Positions 1 to 10,193 are shown, counted from the stretch's first letter. The stretch: DNA of 64,000 bases from Clostridium estertheticum subsp. estertheticum (GCF_001877035.1 NZ_CP015756.1:1169001-1233000); one strand, 5' to 3'. Program-made: numbers and translations. Notes: a model not told the origin generated them from the letters alone.

Positions 1-250
1 TCAAAAATTAATAAAAAGTAATATTATAGTTATTCATAATACAATTCAACTATAAATACACTCAAAGTTTAAACACTTCAAAATAATCTTTTATTGTTAT
101 ATCTAATATTCAATTATAAAGAAAATTAAAAAACAAACGGCTTAATGATGTTGCATGCAGATGACGATTTTATCCCACAGAGGAATAGGTAGGGGAATAA
201 AAGTTAATATATGTTATTTTCGTGACCGCAAAATAAGGAGGATGATTTTA
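1..250. other. Upstream intergenic region without a recognised gene
   Basis: This stretch is AT-rich and holds no coding sequence I can support. An open frame runs into it from the gene that starts at 251, but its upstream ATG at 155 lacks a convincing ribosome-binding site. A promoter for the downstream gene probably lies here, but I cannot pick one with confidence. Confidence 0.4.
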
Positions 251-1402
251 TTGAAAACTATAAGTTTTCCAAGAATGCATAAAGAAAAAAATGAGAAAAG
301 AGATTTTTTACCATCATTGATTGGTATACTTAAAAAAGAAAATGTGCAAGTATTTCTGGAAGAGGGATATGGTCTAGCATTAGGTTATACAAATGAAGAT
401 TATTTAAAGGAAAATAAAACAATACAATTTGTATCTAATAAGGAATGTTATGAAAAAGATATCGTTGTAGTTTTAAGGTCGCCAGAGTTTAAGCAAATCG
501 ACTATATGAGAGAAGGCAGTATTTTGCTAAGTATGCTTCATTATCCTACTAGGGCTACTAGAGTAGAAAAGCTTAAAGAAAGGGGCATATTTGCTGTTTC
601 GATGGATTCTATCAGAAATGATTTTCTTGAAAGAATTGTTGTTGATTATGAGGGTACATCAGGAAATGGAATTAATGTTGCATTTACAGAGCTTGCTAAA
701 AGTTATAAAAGCGAAAATATTTGCGCGAAAAAACCTATAATTGTGAGCATAATGGGTATGGGACGAGTGGGACTTACGGCAGCGAAAATGGCAGGTAAAT
801 ATGGTAATAATAAAGAAAGTGAAGCAATACTTAAGGAAAAATCGAAGGGTGTACTTGTTAATATGTTACCAAGAAATATAACAGATGATAAAAAACAGAT
901 GATAAAAATATTAGCAAAGACAGATATTTTAGTGGATGCAACTACTAGAAATGATGCGACAAAATATATTGTTACAAATGAACTAATCGGATATTTAAAG
1001 GATCATTCTATAATTTTAGATTTAACGTCAGACCCATACTTAACAGATGTTTTCCCTTTCCAGGTGAAGGCGGTAGAAGGTATACCACATGGAACATTAG
1101 ATAAAATTGTTATGTACCCAAATGATATTGAGTATAGTGATGTGCCAAAGTGCATCGAAGTAATTAATCAAAGGACAGTTGTAAGTTGTAACGCATGGCC
1201 AGGGGTTAAACCAAAAGGTAACATGGATTTATATGGTAAACAACTTATATACATTATACAAAATCTTATAGGGTACTCTTCTAGCGACTTTAATTTAAAT
1301 AACAATGATTACTTTAATAGAGCAATATATAGAGGAACTATTGAGTGTTTTGAAGAAAGCTTAAATGGCTATGAAAATGAGGTATCAGAAATAGTAATGT
1401 AA
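251..1402 (+). CDS. Alanine dehydrogenase/PNT-like NAD(P)-dependent dehydrogenase
   Basis: The 383-residue product resembles the alanine dehydrogenase / pyridine nucleotide transhydrogenase N-terminal family. Its first part has the family-like pattern LLSMLHYPTRATRVEKL, and a Rossmann nucleotide-binding motif, IMGMGRVGLTAAK, follows near residues 168-180. Alanine dehydrogenase interconverts alanine and pyruvate with NAD, in the cytoplasm. I chose the TTG start at 251 because AAGGAGG at 235-241 lies at proper spacing, whereas the ATG at 155 has no site. The gene stands alone and ends in a strong bidirectional hairpin. The sequence is divergent, so another amino-acid or imino-acid dehydrogenase is possible; the family is clearer than the substrate. 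Confidence 0.65.
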   Translation: MKTISFPRMHKEKNEKRDFLPSLIGILKKENVQVFLEEGYGLALGYTNEDYLKENKTIQFVSNKECYEKDIVVVLRSPEFKQIDYMREGSILLSMLHYPTRATRVEKLKERGIFAVSMDSIRNDFLERIVVDYEGTSGNGINVAFTELAKSYKSENICAKKPIIVSIMGMGRVGLTAAKMAGKYGNNKESEAILKEKSKGVLVNMLPRNITDDKKQMIKILAKTDILVDATTRNDATKYIVTNELIGYLKDHSIILDLTSDPYLTDVFPFQVKAVEGIPHGTLDKIVMYPNDIEYSDVPKCIEVINQRTVVSCNAWPGVKPKGNMDLYGKQLIYIIQNLIGYSSSDFNLNNNDYFNRAIYRGTIECFEESLNGYENEVSEIVM

Positions 1403-1440
1403 TTATAAAGCTGTGAATTAGACATTCACAGCTTTATAAT
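1402..1440. terminator. Bidirectional intrinsic terminator between convergent genes
   Basis: A perfect 16-bp inverted repeat (1402-1417 with 1425-1440, 7-nt loop) lies between the dehydrogenase and the convergent cheV gene. The A/T-rich ends of the arms provide U-tracts in either direction. Confidence 0.8.
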
Positions 1441-1455
1441 CATATACAATACTTT

Positions 1456-2361
1456 TTAACTGGTTTTGTTAGTAAATCCATCAATGCAAGATACCAGTTC
1501 AGCTATTTCAGGCTTGCTTAGTTGAGCATCTGCACCAACTGCTTCTCCTTTATGTTTTAAATCACTTGTAATTAATGAGGAGAATAAAACAACTGGCAAT
1601 TTTCTTAGAATAACATGTTCTTTAATTTTCCTTGTTAAGGTATGACCATCCATTTGTGGCATTTCAATATCAGTTATAAGAACTTGGACATCTTCCATAA
1701 ATTCGATTCCTTTTTTTGAAACTAAATCCAATAAATAATCTAAAGCTTGCTTTCCATCATTAAATATTTTTAAGTTAACAAAACCGGCTTTAATAAGAGT
1801 ATCATTTAATAATTTTCTAATTAAAGGAGAATCATCGGCTAGTACAAGCTTAACATTAGACCTATCTTTATAATCTATATCAACTATTCTGTCCTCACTA
1901 ATTCCAGTAGAAGGGCTGATGTCGGTGACTATTTTTTCGAAATCTAACATTAATATTATTTTATTGCTTAAAACAATATTTCCTATAACTAGTGAATTAG
2001 TAGATATATCATCTGGTTTTGTTATTTGTTCCCATTTAATACGGTGAACACCTACAATGCTATCAATACTAAAGGCCACTTCAATTTTATTAAATTCACA
2101 AAGAATAATCGGTGATTCAATTTCGTTTTTATGTTGTTTCTCTAAAACGTATCTTAAGTCAATTAAGGTTATTATTTTATCTCTATACAGCGTAAGTCCT
2201 GCTATGGCAGGATGTGATTCAGGGAGTTTCGTTAAATTGCTTGCATTTATTACCTCTTTAACTTTTATAATATTAATTGCATAAAATTTATTATTTATAA
2301 TAAATTCAAGTATTTCAACCTCGCCAGTTCCAGATTCTAAGAGTATATTATTAGTATTCAT
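1456..2361 (-). CDS. cheV: Chemotaxis protein CheV (CheW-receiver fusion)
   Basis: The 301-residue product joins an N-terminal CheW-like coupling domain (about residues 14-155) to a C-terminal receiver domain (about 172-295). The receiver shows the acidic pocket (LVLADDSPLIRKLL), the phosphoacceptor region VLITDIEMPQMDG and the conserved KPE segment. CheV couples chemoreceptors to the CheA kinase and helps adaptation through receiver phosphorylation. The ATG at 2361 is preferred over the upstream frame start because GTGGGGG lies just before it. The gene is monocistronic, and a possible sigma-D promoter lies upstream (2424-2450, minus strand). This fits the four chemoreceptor genes in the window. 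Confidence 0.9.
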   Translation of the reverse strand: MNTNNILLESGTGEVEILEFIINNKFYAINIIKVKEVINASNLTKLPESHPAIAGLTLYRDKIITLIDLRYVLEKQHKNEIESPIILCEFNKIEVAFSIDSIVGVHRIKWEQITKPDDISTNSLVIGNIVLSNKIILMLDFEKIVTDISPSTGISEDRIVDIDYKDRSNVKLVLADDSPLIRKLLNDTLIKAGFVNLKIFNDGKQALDYLLDLVSKKGIEFMEDVQVLITDIEMPQMDGHTLTRKIKEHVILRKLPVVLFSSLITSDLKHKGEAVGADAQLSKPEIAELVSCIDGFTNKTS

Positions 2362-2423
2362 ATTTTCCCCCACTTTCAAATAGATATAAAGATAGTATTT
2401 CATAAAAATTATATGTACTTAAT

Positions 2424-2450
2424 ATCTCGAACAAAACTGCTATAACTTTA
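2424..2450 (-). promoter_or_regulatory. Possible sigma-D (motility) promoter of cheV
   Basis: On the minus strand, TAAA (2450-2447) is followed after 15 nt by TTCGAGAT (2431-2424). This resembles the sigma-D consensus TAAA-N15-GCCGATAT but with a poor -10. It is listed because the neighbouring chemoreceptor genes have better versions. Confidence 0.3.
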
Positions 2451-2517
2451 CTTTTAAATGAAAAGTCGAATTTAAAATAATAAAATAGAATATAAAAGTG
2501 AAATTCTTAAGCTAAAT

Positions 2518-5500
2518 ATGGTAAACTGTATAGTACGTAGAAAAATGTTAACAGCATTATTAGAGGGTGAAGTAAATTTGATATTAAATGGCGGATGGAT
2601 AGAAACTACAGAAGGTATGCATACATTTATATTGTGGGGCGAGAGTGGCGAAACTAAATGTACAAGAAGAGGTAGGAAACCTAAAAATGCACTTCCACTA
2701 TATGAAAAAATGTCTTCAGTTATTGAACTTAGAAGTATTATTAAAGAACAAGCAGTAGACATAAAACATGGAAAGTATAAATACGATTTTGAATCTAAGG
2801 ATCTTCTTAAGAGAGAAATTAGGGGGATTGCTTTTAATAATTTAGATGCATTCGATATGATTTTAAATATAGATAGAAACAATCTTTACGAAATTGAGTT
2901 ATCAGGGGAATTAAAATTTTGGATTATAGTAGCTAAATTTACAGCTGAGCTAATAATAAAACATAAATATTTACCATCATTAACTATTGATCGGGTAAAT
3001 AAAAAAGTGAATTCTCAGTGGAGATGGCATACAAGTGATCCTAAGTATATTGATAAGAAAAAGATCTTATGCAGTAATATGCCTGCAACTTGTAAATCAT
3101 ATTTTGATCTAGAAAATCAAGAATTTGTGTACACAAATGCTACTAAATTGGTAAGCAATTTTATGGATTGTATGATTGATAGTATGGTTAGAAGTAGTTG
3201 CACTGGTATAAACAATGAGACTAATAATTTAGAGGATGGTTTGAGTAACTTAAGTAGTAATTGGATGTTTTCTCTTTTCTCAGAATTACCGGATATGCCT
3301 ATTTCCACAAGTGATCAGATAAAAATACTAAAGGAATATAAGAAATGGATAGAACCTATAAAGATTAAGAATAATAACTTTAAATTTCGAACATGTTTTA
3401 AGGTTAATCCACCAAGACGAGAAGAGGATTGGACAATAGAGTATTTGCTTCAAGATAAGGATGATCTTAGCCTAATGCTACCAGCAAAAATGATTTTTGA
3501 AGAGTCTGTTGATACAATAACATATTTGAATAAAAAATTTAATAATCCGCAAGAGAGGTTACTTGAGGATTTAGCTGTAGCATCAAAGATATTTATCCCT
3601 ATTGAAAGGAGTCTATATGATTCAGTGCCAATAGAATGCAAGTTATCTGAGGAGGAAGCCTATTCATTTTTAAGAGAATCAGCTTATTTTTTGAAGGAGA
3701 AAGGGTTTGGTATTATTACACCAGCTTGGTGGAAAAAACCTTCACGGCTTTCTGTTAAATTAAAAGATAAAAACCACACTACTAATACTAATTTAGCGGT
3801 AAAGAGTCTATTTAATATGGATACTATTCTTGAATATGATTGGAGATTAGCATTAAATGGAAATGAAATAAGTGAGAAAGAATTTGATAAAATATCAAAT
3901 TTAAAGGTGCCATTTATTCAGTTAAGGGGTCAGTGGGTACAGGTTGATATACATCAAATTAAGTCACTTTCTAAGATGAAAATGAATAAGGGGCTTAATG
4001 GAAAGATTCCAATGGGAGAATTATTAAGACTTAACTTAAGTGATGAAGAAATAGTTCCTGGAGTTAGTGTTGATAATATGGATAATCAAGAAGCTGTTGG
4101 AAATTTTTTTGAAAAATTATTTAATTTAAATAATATAGAGCAAGTTAATATTCCAAAGGGTTTTAGGGGTACTCTTCGTGAGTATCAAAAAAGAGGTTTT
4201 TCATGGTTAACATTTCTTAGAAACCATGGTATAGGGGCTTGCCTTGCTGATGACATGGGGCTTGGAAAAACAGTACAAAGTATATGCCTTATGCTTTATG
4301 AGCGGGAAAAGAAGTTAACTGATAAACCAACCTTAATAATATGTCCCACATCTGTTGTTGGAAATTGGGAAAGAGAAATTGAAAAGTTTGCACCAGGTCT
4401 TAAATCTGCAATTCACCACGGAAATAGCAGATGGAGTTATGAAAACTTTAGCAAAGAAATACATAAAAATGAGGTTGTTATTACAACCTATGCGCTAATA
4501 GTAAGAGACCGAGATTTATTTCAAAAGGAAGAATGGGCGGGGATTATATTAGATGAAGCACAAAATATTAAAAATAGTGCGTCAAAACAAACTCAGTATA
4601 TAAAAACCCTTAAGGCGGAATATAAAGTTGCATTAACGGGAACACCAGTTGAAAATAGACTATCAGATTTGTGGTCTATTATGGACTTTTTAAATAAAGG
4701 ATATCTATACAATTGGTCAACTTTTAGAAGTGAGTTTGCAGTCCCAATAGAGAGGGATGGAGACCCTAAAAAAAGTAATAAACTGAAAAAAATAATTTCA
4801 CCATTTGTATTAAGAAGACTTAAAACTGATACAAACATTATTCGCGATTTACCAGATAAAATTGAGACGAAGGAATATGCATCTTTAACAAAGGAGCAAG
4901 CTACTTTATACCAAGCTGTGGTAAAGGATTGTTTAAATAAAATTGATGATTCTGAGGGTATTCAAAGGAGAGGACTTATTATTTCTTCATTAACAAAATT
5001 CAAGCAAATCTGTAATCATCCCGTACAGTTTTTAAAGGACAATGGCGAGATTGAGGGTCGATCTGGAAAACTTGAAAGGCTCCTCGAAATGCTAGAAATT
5101 GTTATTGCAGAAGGGGATAGGTCACTGGTATTTACTCAATTTGCAGAAATGGGACATATTTTGGAGGCGGAAATTGAGAAGAAACTAGGAGTAAAAACAT
5201 TGTTTTTACACGGAGGAACGAGCAGAAAGAAAAGAGAAGAATTAATTAATATATTTCAAAATGACACGAGTGAGCCTATGGTATTTATATTATCATTAAA
5301 AGCTGGAGGACTTGGTTTAAATCTAACAAAAGCTAATCATGTATTCCACTTTGATAGATGGTGGAACCCTGCTGTAGAAAACCAGGCAACGGATAGAGCT
5401 TTTAGAATAGGGCAAATTAAAAATGTGCATGTGCATAAATTTATATGCATGGGAACTCTTGAGGAGAAAATAGATCAAATGTTAGAGCGTAAACAGGCAC

Positions 5501-5601
5501 TTGCTGAAAGTGTAGTGTCAACAAATGAAAATTGGATATCAGAGATGAGCAATAAGGAGCTCCGTGAATTATTTATATTAGAGCATGACAATAAAATATA
5601 A
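2518..5601 (+). CDS. SNF2-family DEAD/DEAH-box helicase/ATPase
   Basis: The 1027-residue protein is a bacterial SNF2-type DNA translocase. An N-terminal SNF2-associated region (about residues 1-540) precedes the two RecA lobes. Motif I is DDMGLGKT near residue 577, motif II is LDEAQN near 677, ALTGTPVENRL is motif III, and the second lobe ends with the hallmark WWNPAVENQATDRAFRIGQ (about 940-960). These ATPases move on double-stranded DNA and remodel bound proteins; the role in bacteria is mostly unknown. The start is uncertain: the ATG at 2518 has no clear ribosome-binding site and a second ATG lies at 2545. A SWIM zinc-finger gene follows 75 nt downstream, so the two probably act together. 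Confidence 0.88.
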   Translation: MVNCIVRRKMLTALLEGEVNLILNGGWIETTEGMHTFILWGESGETKCTRRGRKPKNALPLYEKMSSVIELRSIIKEQAVDIKHGKYKYDFESKDLLKREIRGIAFNNLDAFDMILNIDRNNLYEIELSGELKFWIIVAKFTAELIIKHKYLPSLTIDRVNKKVNSQWRWHTSDPKYIDKKKILCSNMPATCKSYFDLENQEFVYTNATKLVSNFMDCMIDSMVRSSCTGINNETNNLEDGLSNLSSNWMFSLFSELPDMPISTSDQIKILKEYKKWIEPIKIKNNNFKFRTCFKVNPPRREEDWTIEYLLQDKDDLSLMLPAKMIFEESVDTITYLNKKFNNPQERLLEDLAVASKIFIPIERSLYDSVPIECKLSEEEAYSFLRESAYFLKEKGFGIITPAWWKKPSRLSVKLKDKNHTTNTNLAVKSLFNMDTILEYDWRLALNGNEISEKEFDKISNLKVPFIQLRGQWVQVDIHQIKSLSKMKMNKGLNGKIPMGELLRLNLSDEEIVPGVSVDNMDNQEAVGNFFEKLFNLNNIEQVNIPKGFRGTLREYQKRGFSWLTFLRNHGIGACLADDMGLGKTVQSICLMLYEREKKLTDKPTLIICPTSVVGNWEREIEKFAPGLKSAIHHGNSRWSYENFSKEIHKNEVVITTYALIVRDRDLFQKEEWAGIILDEAQNIKNSASKQTQYIKTLKAEYKVALTGTPVENRLSDLWSIMDFLNKGYLYNWSTFRSEFAVPIERDGDPKKSNKLKKIISPFVLRRLKTDTNIIRDLPDKIETKEYASLTKEQATLYQAVVKDCLNKIDDSEGIQRRGLIISSLTKFKQICNHPVQFLKDNGEIEGRSGKLERLLEMLEIVIAEGDRSLVFTQFAEMGHILEAEIEKKLGVKTLFLHGGTSRKKREELINIFQNDTSEPMVFILSLKAGGLGLNLTKANHVFHFDRWWNPAVENQATDRAFRIGQIKNVHVHKFICMGTLEEKIDQMLERKQALAESVVSTNENWISEMSNKELRELFILEHDNKI

Positions 5602-5676
5602 AATTCACAGATAACAATTAAAACGGTTTTTTAATAGTTGTTATTTGCATGGATAGAGGCAAGGAGATGTAACTTC

Positions 5677-6489
5677 GTGACTGGAAGAATAAGAAATGAA
5701 TTTGGTAGTAATTGGTGGTCTAAAAAGTGGAATAATGCAATTTCTAGTTTTACCGAAAGTTCCACGATTGACAGTGGACGCGAATGCGCAAGAGAAGGCA
5801 ATGTGCTGAATTTAGATTTTTGCATAGGAGAAATAAATGCAAGAGTTCAAGGCAGCAGTGAAGATTCCTATAAAGTAAATATAAAAATAAGTGCGTTTAC
5901 AGAAGATCAGTGGAAAAAAATCATGAATGTTATGGTGAAAAAGGCTATCTTTTGCGCTAAACTTTTAAATGGAGAAATGCCAGAAAACATAGAGGAAGCT
6001 TTTAAAGAAGGAGGAGTAACTCTTTTTCCTAAAAAACAAATACATTTAGTAAGTGAGTGTTCATGCTCAGATGTTGCAAATCCATGCAAGCATATAGCTG
6101 CAGTTCATTATATGCTTGGAATTGAATTTGATAAAGATCCCTTTGTAATTTTAAAGCTTAGAGGCATGGATAAAGAAAATTTTTTGAAAGCACTCAGAAC
6201 TCTAAGAAGTGGAAATGAAGGGGAACAGGTCAATAGAAAGGCGAAAATACATCGTAGGTCAAGAAAAACTATAGAGGATTTAAAACGAGAATTTGAGAAT
6301 TTTGATAGAATAGATGAAGATGTGTTAAATATGACATTTTCATATATAACACCAGAAGTTGAACATGAAGTTATAACGACACTTGGAATTCCAAAATTTT
6401 GCATGAGCGATGATGAGTTTAAATGTAAAATGACGGTGGCATATACGAGCACTGAAGAGGAGACAAGGAAGTATTTAAGCAGAAAGTAA
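5677..6489 (+). CDS. SWIM zinc-finger protein, partner of the SNF2 helicase
   Basis: The 270-residue product carries a SWIM zinc finger, CxCx6CxH, with C128, C130, C137 and H139. SWIM domains bind DNA or protein and often accompany bacterial SNF2 ATPases as a fusion or neighbour. The rest begins with a WW-containing segment (GSNWWSKKWNNA) typical of this family. The GTG start at 5677 follows AAGGAGA (5661-5667) at good spacing. A TTG further upstream has no ribosome-binding site. The gene is in the same orientation as the helicase and is probably co-transcribed. The biological role is unknown; DNA repair or chromatin remodelling is a guess from the family. Confidence 0.8.
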   Translation: MTGRIRNEFGSNWWSKKWNNAISSFTESSTIDSGRECAREGNVLNLDFCIGEINARVQGSSEDSYKVNIKISAFTEDQWKKIMNVMVKKAIFCAKLLNGEMPENIEEAFKEGGVTLFPKKQIHLVSECSCSDVANPCKHIAAVHYMLGIEFDKDPFVILKLRGMDKENFLKALRTLRSGNEGEQVNRKAKIHRRSRKTIEDLKREFENFDRIDEDVLNMTFSYITPEVEHEVITTLGIPKFCMSDDEFKCKMTVAYTSTEEETRKYLSRK

Positions 6490-6542
6490 GTATTGATGTA
6501 TTATCATCATTTGATGGGTAAAGTCGCGAGGAGAAAAATCGT

Positions 6543-8345
6543 ATGAAGAAACTAATAAATTTAACTAAAGGTAATAGAGTGTTATATATCGTAGCAATAA
6601 TTTCAATAGCAGCAGCTACATTTATAGCAATGCTTGAGCCTTTGATTATAAAAATAACAATAGATTCAGTAATAGGTAATAAACCAATGGATGTAATAAA
6701 ACCTCTGCAAAAGATTATTATGGCAGTAGGTGGCAAAGAAGTACTTATAACAAATTTATGGATTTGTGCATTAAGTCTTGTAACATTAACATGTATAAGA
6801 GGTATTTTCTTATTCTTAAGTGGGAATTTTTCAGCTAGGGCTGCTGAAAATATATCAAGAAATATGAGAGTGAAGCTTTATGATCATATTCAAAACTTGC
6901 CATATGAGTATCATGTGAAAGCAGAATCAGGAGACCTAATTCAAAGGTGTACATCGGATGTGGAAACCGTTAGAAAGTTTTTTGCAACGCAAATGGTTGA
7001 AATAGGAAGAGCATTTTTTATAGTAGTATTTGCAATAATAATGATGTTGTCACTTAATAAAAAGATGACAATTATTGCAATGGTAATAGTACCGATTATT
7101 TTTATATTCTCATATGTGTTTTTTTATAAAATTAAAAGTACCTTTGAAAAAGCAGATGAACAAGAGGGTGTTCTAACAACTATTCTTCAAGAAAATCTAA
7201 GTGGAGTTAGGGTTGTGAAAGCATTTGGAAGACAGAATTTTGAAATTGAAAAGTATGAAAAAGAAAATATAAAATATAGAGATTTAAATTTCAAATTAGT
7301 AAAACTAGAATCAATTTATTGGTCATCGTCTGATATACTTTGTATGACTCAAATTGGTCTAGTTTTGGTTTCGGGTATTTATTTTGCAGTTAATGGAGTA
7401 ATAAGTTTGGGTACTTTGGTGGTATTTAATACCTATGAAGGAATGTTATTGTGGCCAGTAAGGCAACTTGGTAGAGTTCTAACTGACATGGGTAAAATGT
7501 CAGTTTCACTTAAGAGGATATCTAAGATTCTCGATACTCCAGTGGAAAGTGAAGATGGAAAGGCTCTTAAGAGTGAGATCAAAGGAGAAATAATTTTTGA
7601 AAATGTTTGCTTTGAATACGAGAAAGGTAATGAGATTCTAAAAAATTTAACTTTTAAGGTTGCGAGAGGTGAAACAGTTGCGATTGTTGGGCCAACGGGG
7701 TCAGGTAAGTCATCACTTGTACATCTATTATTAAGGCTTTATGACTATAATAGTGGGTCTATAAAAATTGATGGAATAGAACTTAAGGATATTGAAAGAA
7801 AACATATGAGAAGTAATGTAGGTATAGTGCTTCAAGAGCCATTTCTTTACTCAAGAAGTATAAAGGAAAATATTAAAATGGCAAAGATACATTCAGAGGA
7901 TATAGAAATTTATAGTGCAGCTAGTGTAGCTGCTGTGCATAATGTTATAACGAACTTTGATAAGGGATATGACACTGTTGTTGGAGAGAAAGGTGTTACA
8001 CTTTCAGGAGGACAAAGACAAAGAGTGGCCATAGCAAGAACACTTGTTAAAGATATGCCAATACTAATATTTGACGATTCATTAAGTGCAGTTGATTCTG
8101 AAACTGATAGAATCATAAGAGGAAAACTAAAAAAGAGGAGTGAAAACAGTACTACATTTTTAATTTCTCACAGAATTTCGACAGTAATGGATGCAGATAA
8201 AATAATAGTATTAAATCATGGAAAGATTGAAACCATAGGAACCCATGAAATGCTTATTAAAAAAGATGGTATTTATAAAAGGATATGGGAGATACAAACA
8301 AATATTGATGATTTTACGGACGATGCGCCAGTAAGTTATGAGTAA
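6543..8345 (+). CDS. ABC exporter half-transporter, degenerate-site subunit (BmrC/YheI-like)
   Basis: The 600-residue protein has a six-helix exporter domain (about residues 15-310) followed by a nucleotide-binding domain. The NBD shows Walker A GPTGSGKSS near 383, signature LSGGQ near 487 and Walker B ILIFDDSLSA near 505-515. The residue after the Walker B Asp is Asp, not the catalytic Glu. That is typical of one half of a heterodimeric type IV exporter, such as BmrC of BmrCD. Its partner is the next gene, 15 nt downstream. Together they would export lipids, drugs or peptides across the membrane; the substrate cannot be read from sequence. Confidence 0.88.
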   Translation: MKKLINLTKGNRVLYIVAIISIAAATFIAMLEPLIIKITIDSVIGNKPMDVIKPLQKIIMAVGGKEVLITNLWICALSLVTLTCIRGIFLFLSGNFSARAAENISRNMRVKLYDHIQNLPYEYHVKAESGDLIQRCTSDVETVRKFFATQMVEIGRAFFIVVFAIIMMLSLNKKMTIIAMVIVPIIFIFSYVFFYKIKSTFEKADEQEGVLTTILQENLSGVRVVKAFGRQNFEIEKYEKENIKYRDLNFKLVKLESIYWSSSDILCMTQIGLVLVSGIYFAVNGVISLGTLVVFNTYEGMLLWPVRQLGRVLTDMGKMSVSLKRISKILDTPVESEDGKALKSEIKGEIIFENVCFEYEKGNEILKNLTFKVARGETVAIVGPTGSGKSSLVHLLLRLYDYNSGSIKIDGIELKDIERKHMRSNVGIVLQEPFLYSRSIKENIKMAKIHSEDIEIYSAASVAAVHNVITNFDKGYDTVVGEKGVTLSGGQRQRVAIARTLVKDMPILIFDDSLSAVDSETDRIIRGKLKKRSENSTTFLISHRISTVMDADKIIVLNHGKIETIGTHEMLIKKDGIYKRIWEIQTNIDDFTDDAPVSYE

Positions 8346-8360
8346 AAGGCAGGTAATATT

Positions 8361-10193
8361 ATGGATAGAATAGATAAACGTAAATCAACTCAAAAAATAG
8401 ATATAGGTATATGGAGAAAACTTTTTAAATATCTGTCAGAATTCAAAAATGGACTTATTTTTTTAGCACTTCTAATGGTTGGAGTGGCTGGTATCGACGT
8501 AGTAATGCCGCTACTGACTAAGTATGCAATCGATAATTTTATAGTTAAGAAAACTATAGATGGGCTTCCCATATTTGCATTAGTATATTTTTGTGTAATT
8601 GTTTTTCAAGGATTAAATGTAAGATTATTTATAATACATGCAGGCAAAATAGAAACACACTTGGCTTATCATATAAGGAAAATTGGCTTTAAAAGGCTTC
8701 AAGAGTTATCTTTTTCATATTATGATACATCCTCTGTGGGATGGCTTATGGCAAGAATGACATCGGATGTAACAAAGCTTAGTGAAATAATATCATGGGG
8801 ACTAATTGACATGGTATGGGCACTAGTTATGATGGCTGGATTCATAGGAGTAATGCTTTATAATAATGTAGGATTAACACTTATATGTATGAGTGTGGTA
8901 CCGGTTCTATTTTTAATAGGAATGTATTTTCAAAAGAAAATCCTTAAATCATATAGAGTTGTTAGAAAATTTAATTCACGATTAACCGCGGATTTTAGTG
9001 AAGAGGTATCTGGAGCTAAAACTACTAAAACACTTGTTCGTGAAGAAGAAAACTTAAAAGAGTTTAAATTAGATGCAGGTAAAATGAGAAACTCATCTGT
9101 GAAAGCTGCAGTGTTTTCTGCTCTATTTCTTCCTATAGTTATATCTATGGGTAGTTTAGGTGTGGGTTTTGTTTTATGGATAGGTGGGGAAAAAATTATA
9201 GCAGGAGATTTATCTTATGGTACTTTTGTAATGTTTATTGCCTATACAGTTCAGTTTTTTGACCCTATAAATCGTTTAGCTGGAACAATTGCAGAACTTC
9301 AGAATGCACAAGCATCTGCAGAAAGAATTATAGGTTTAATAGAAACAAAACCTGATATATGGGACAGTAAAGATGTGATAAAAAAATATGGAGATTTATT
9401 CCATTCAAAAAGAGAGAATTGGGAAAAAATACATGGAGATATAGAATTTAAGGATGTAAGTTTTACATATAAAAATGGAGAAAAGGTGTTTAAAAATTTT
9501 AATTTAAAGGTTAATAAAGGTGAAACTATAGCTCTAGTTGGAGAAACAGGTTCTGGTAAAAGCACCTTAGTAAACTTACTTTGTAGATTTTATGAACCGT
9601 CAAATGGGGAAATATTAATTGATGGTATAGATTATAGAAAAAGATCATTATTATGGCTTCAATCAAATATTGGATATGTGCTTCAAAGCCCACATCTATT
9701 TAGTGGAACAATTAGAGATAATATTATATATGGTAAACTTAATGCATCAATACTCGAAATTGAAAATGCGGCAAAGCTTGTGAATGCTCATAATTTTATA
9801 AGTAAACTTGATAAGAAATATGATACGCAGGTTGGTGAAGGTGGAGGGAATTTGTCAACAGGAGAGAAGCAACTTATATCCTTCGCTAGAGCAATACTCG
9901 CAAATCCAGCATTATTTGTCCTCGATGAGGCTACATCATCTATAGATACAGAAACAGAAAAAATGATACAAAATGCTATAGAAAAGGTTCTAAAAAGCAG
10001 AACTAGCTTTGTAGTTGCTCATAGACTTTCAACAATTGTATCTGCTGATAAAATTCTTGTTATAAGAAATGGAAGTATCACGGAATCAGGCAACCATAGA
10101 GAGCTATTAAAGAAAAAGGGGTATTACTATAGCCTTTATACAAATCAGCTCTTAGAGGACAAGGAGATGGAGAGTAAAGAGATGTTTTCTTAA
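8361..10193 (+). CDS. ABC exporter half-transporter, catalytic Walker-B subunit (BmrD/YheH-like)
   Basis: The 610-residue protein has six transmembrane helices (about 30-320) and an NBD. Walker A is GETGSGKST near 394 and Walker B is FVLDEATSS near 519, with a normal catalytic Glu. The signature is LSTGE rather than LSGGQ. This complements the previous gene: the consensus ATP site pairs this Walker A/B with the partner's LSGGQ, and the degenerate site pairs the partner's Asp-type Walker B with LSTGE. The two genes form an operon ended by a strong hairpin at 10217-10258. Function is a heterodimeric multidrug/lipid-type exporter; substrate unknown. Confidence 0.88.
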   Translation: MDRIDKRKSTQKIDIGIWRKLFKYLSEFKNGLIFLALLMVGVAGIDVVMPLLTKYAIDNFIVKKTIDGLPIFALVYFCVIVFQGLNVRLFIIHAGKIETHLAYHIRKIGFKRLQELSFSYYDTSSVGWLMARMTSDVTKLSEIISWGLIDMVWALVMMAGFIGVMLYNNVGLTLICMSVVPVLFLIGMYFQKKILKSYRVVRKFNSRLTADFSEEVSGAKTTKTLVREEENLKEFKLDAGKMRNSSVKAAVFSALFLPIVISMGSLGVGFVLWIGGEKIIAGDLSYGTFVMFIAYTVQFFDPINRLAGTIAELQNAQASAERIIGLIETKPDIWDSKDVIKKYGDLFHSKRENWEKIHGDIEFKDVSFTYKNGEKVFKNFNLKVNKGETIALVGETGSGKSTLVNLLCRFYEPSNGEILIDGIDYRKRSLLWLQSNIGYVLQSPHLFSGTIRDNIIYGKLNASILEIENAAKLVNAHNFISKLDKKYDTQVGEGGGNLSTGEKQLISFARAILANPALFVLDEATSSIDTETEKMIQNAIEKVLKSRTSFVVAHRLSTIVSADKILVIRNGSITESGNHRELLKKKGYYYSLYTNQLLEDKEMESKEMFS

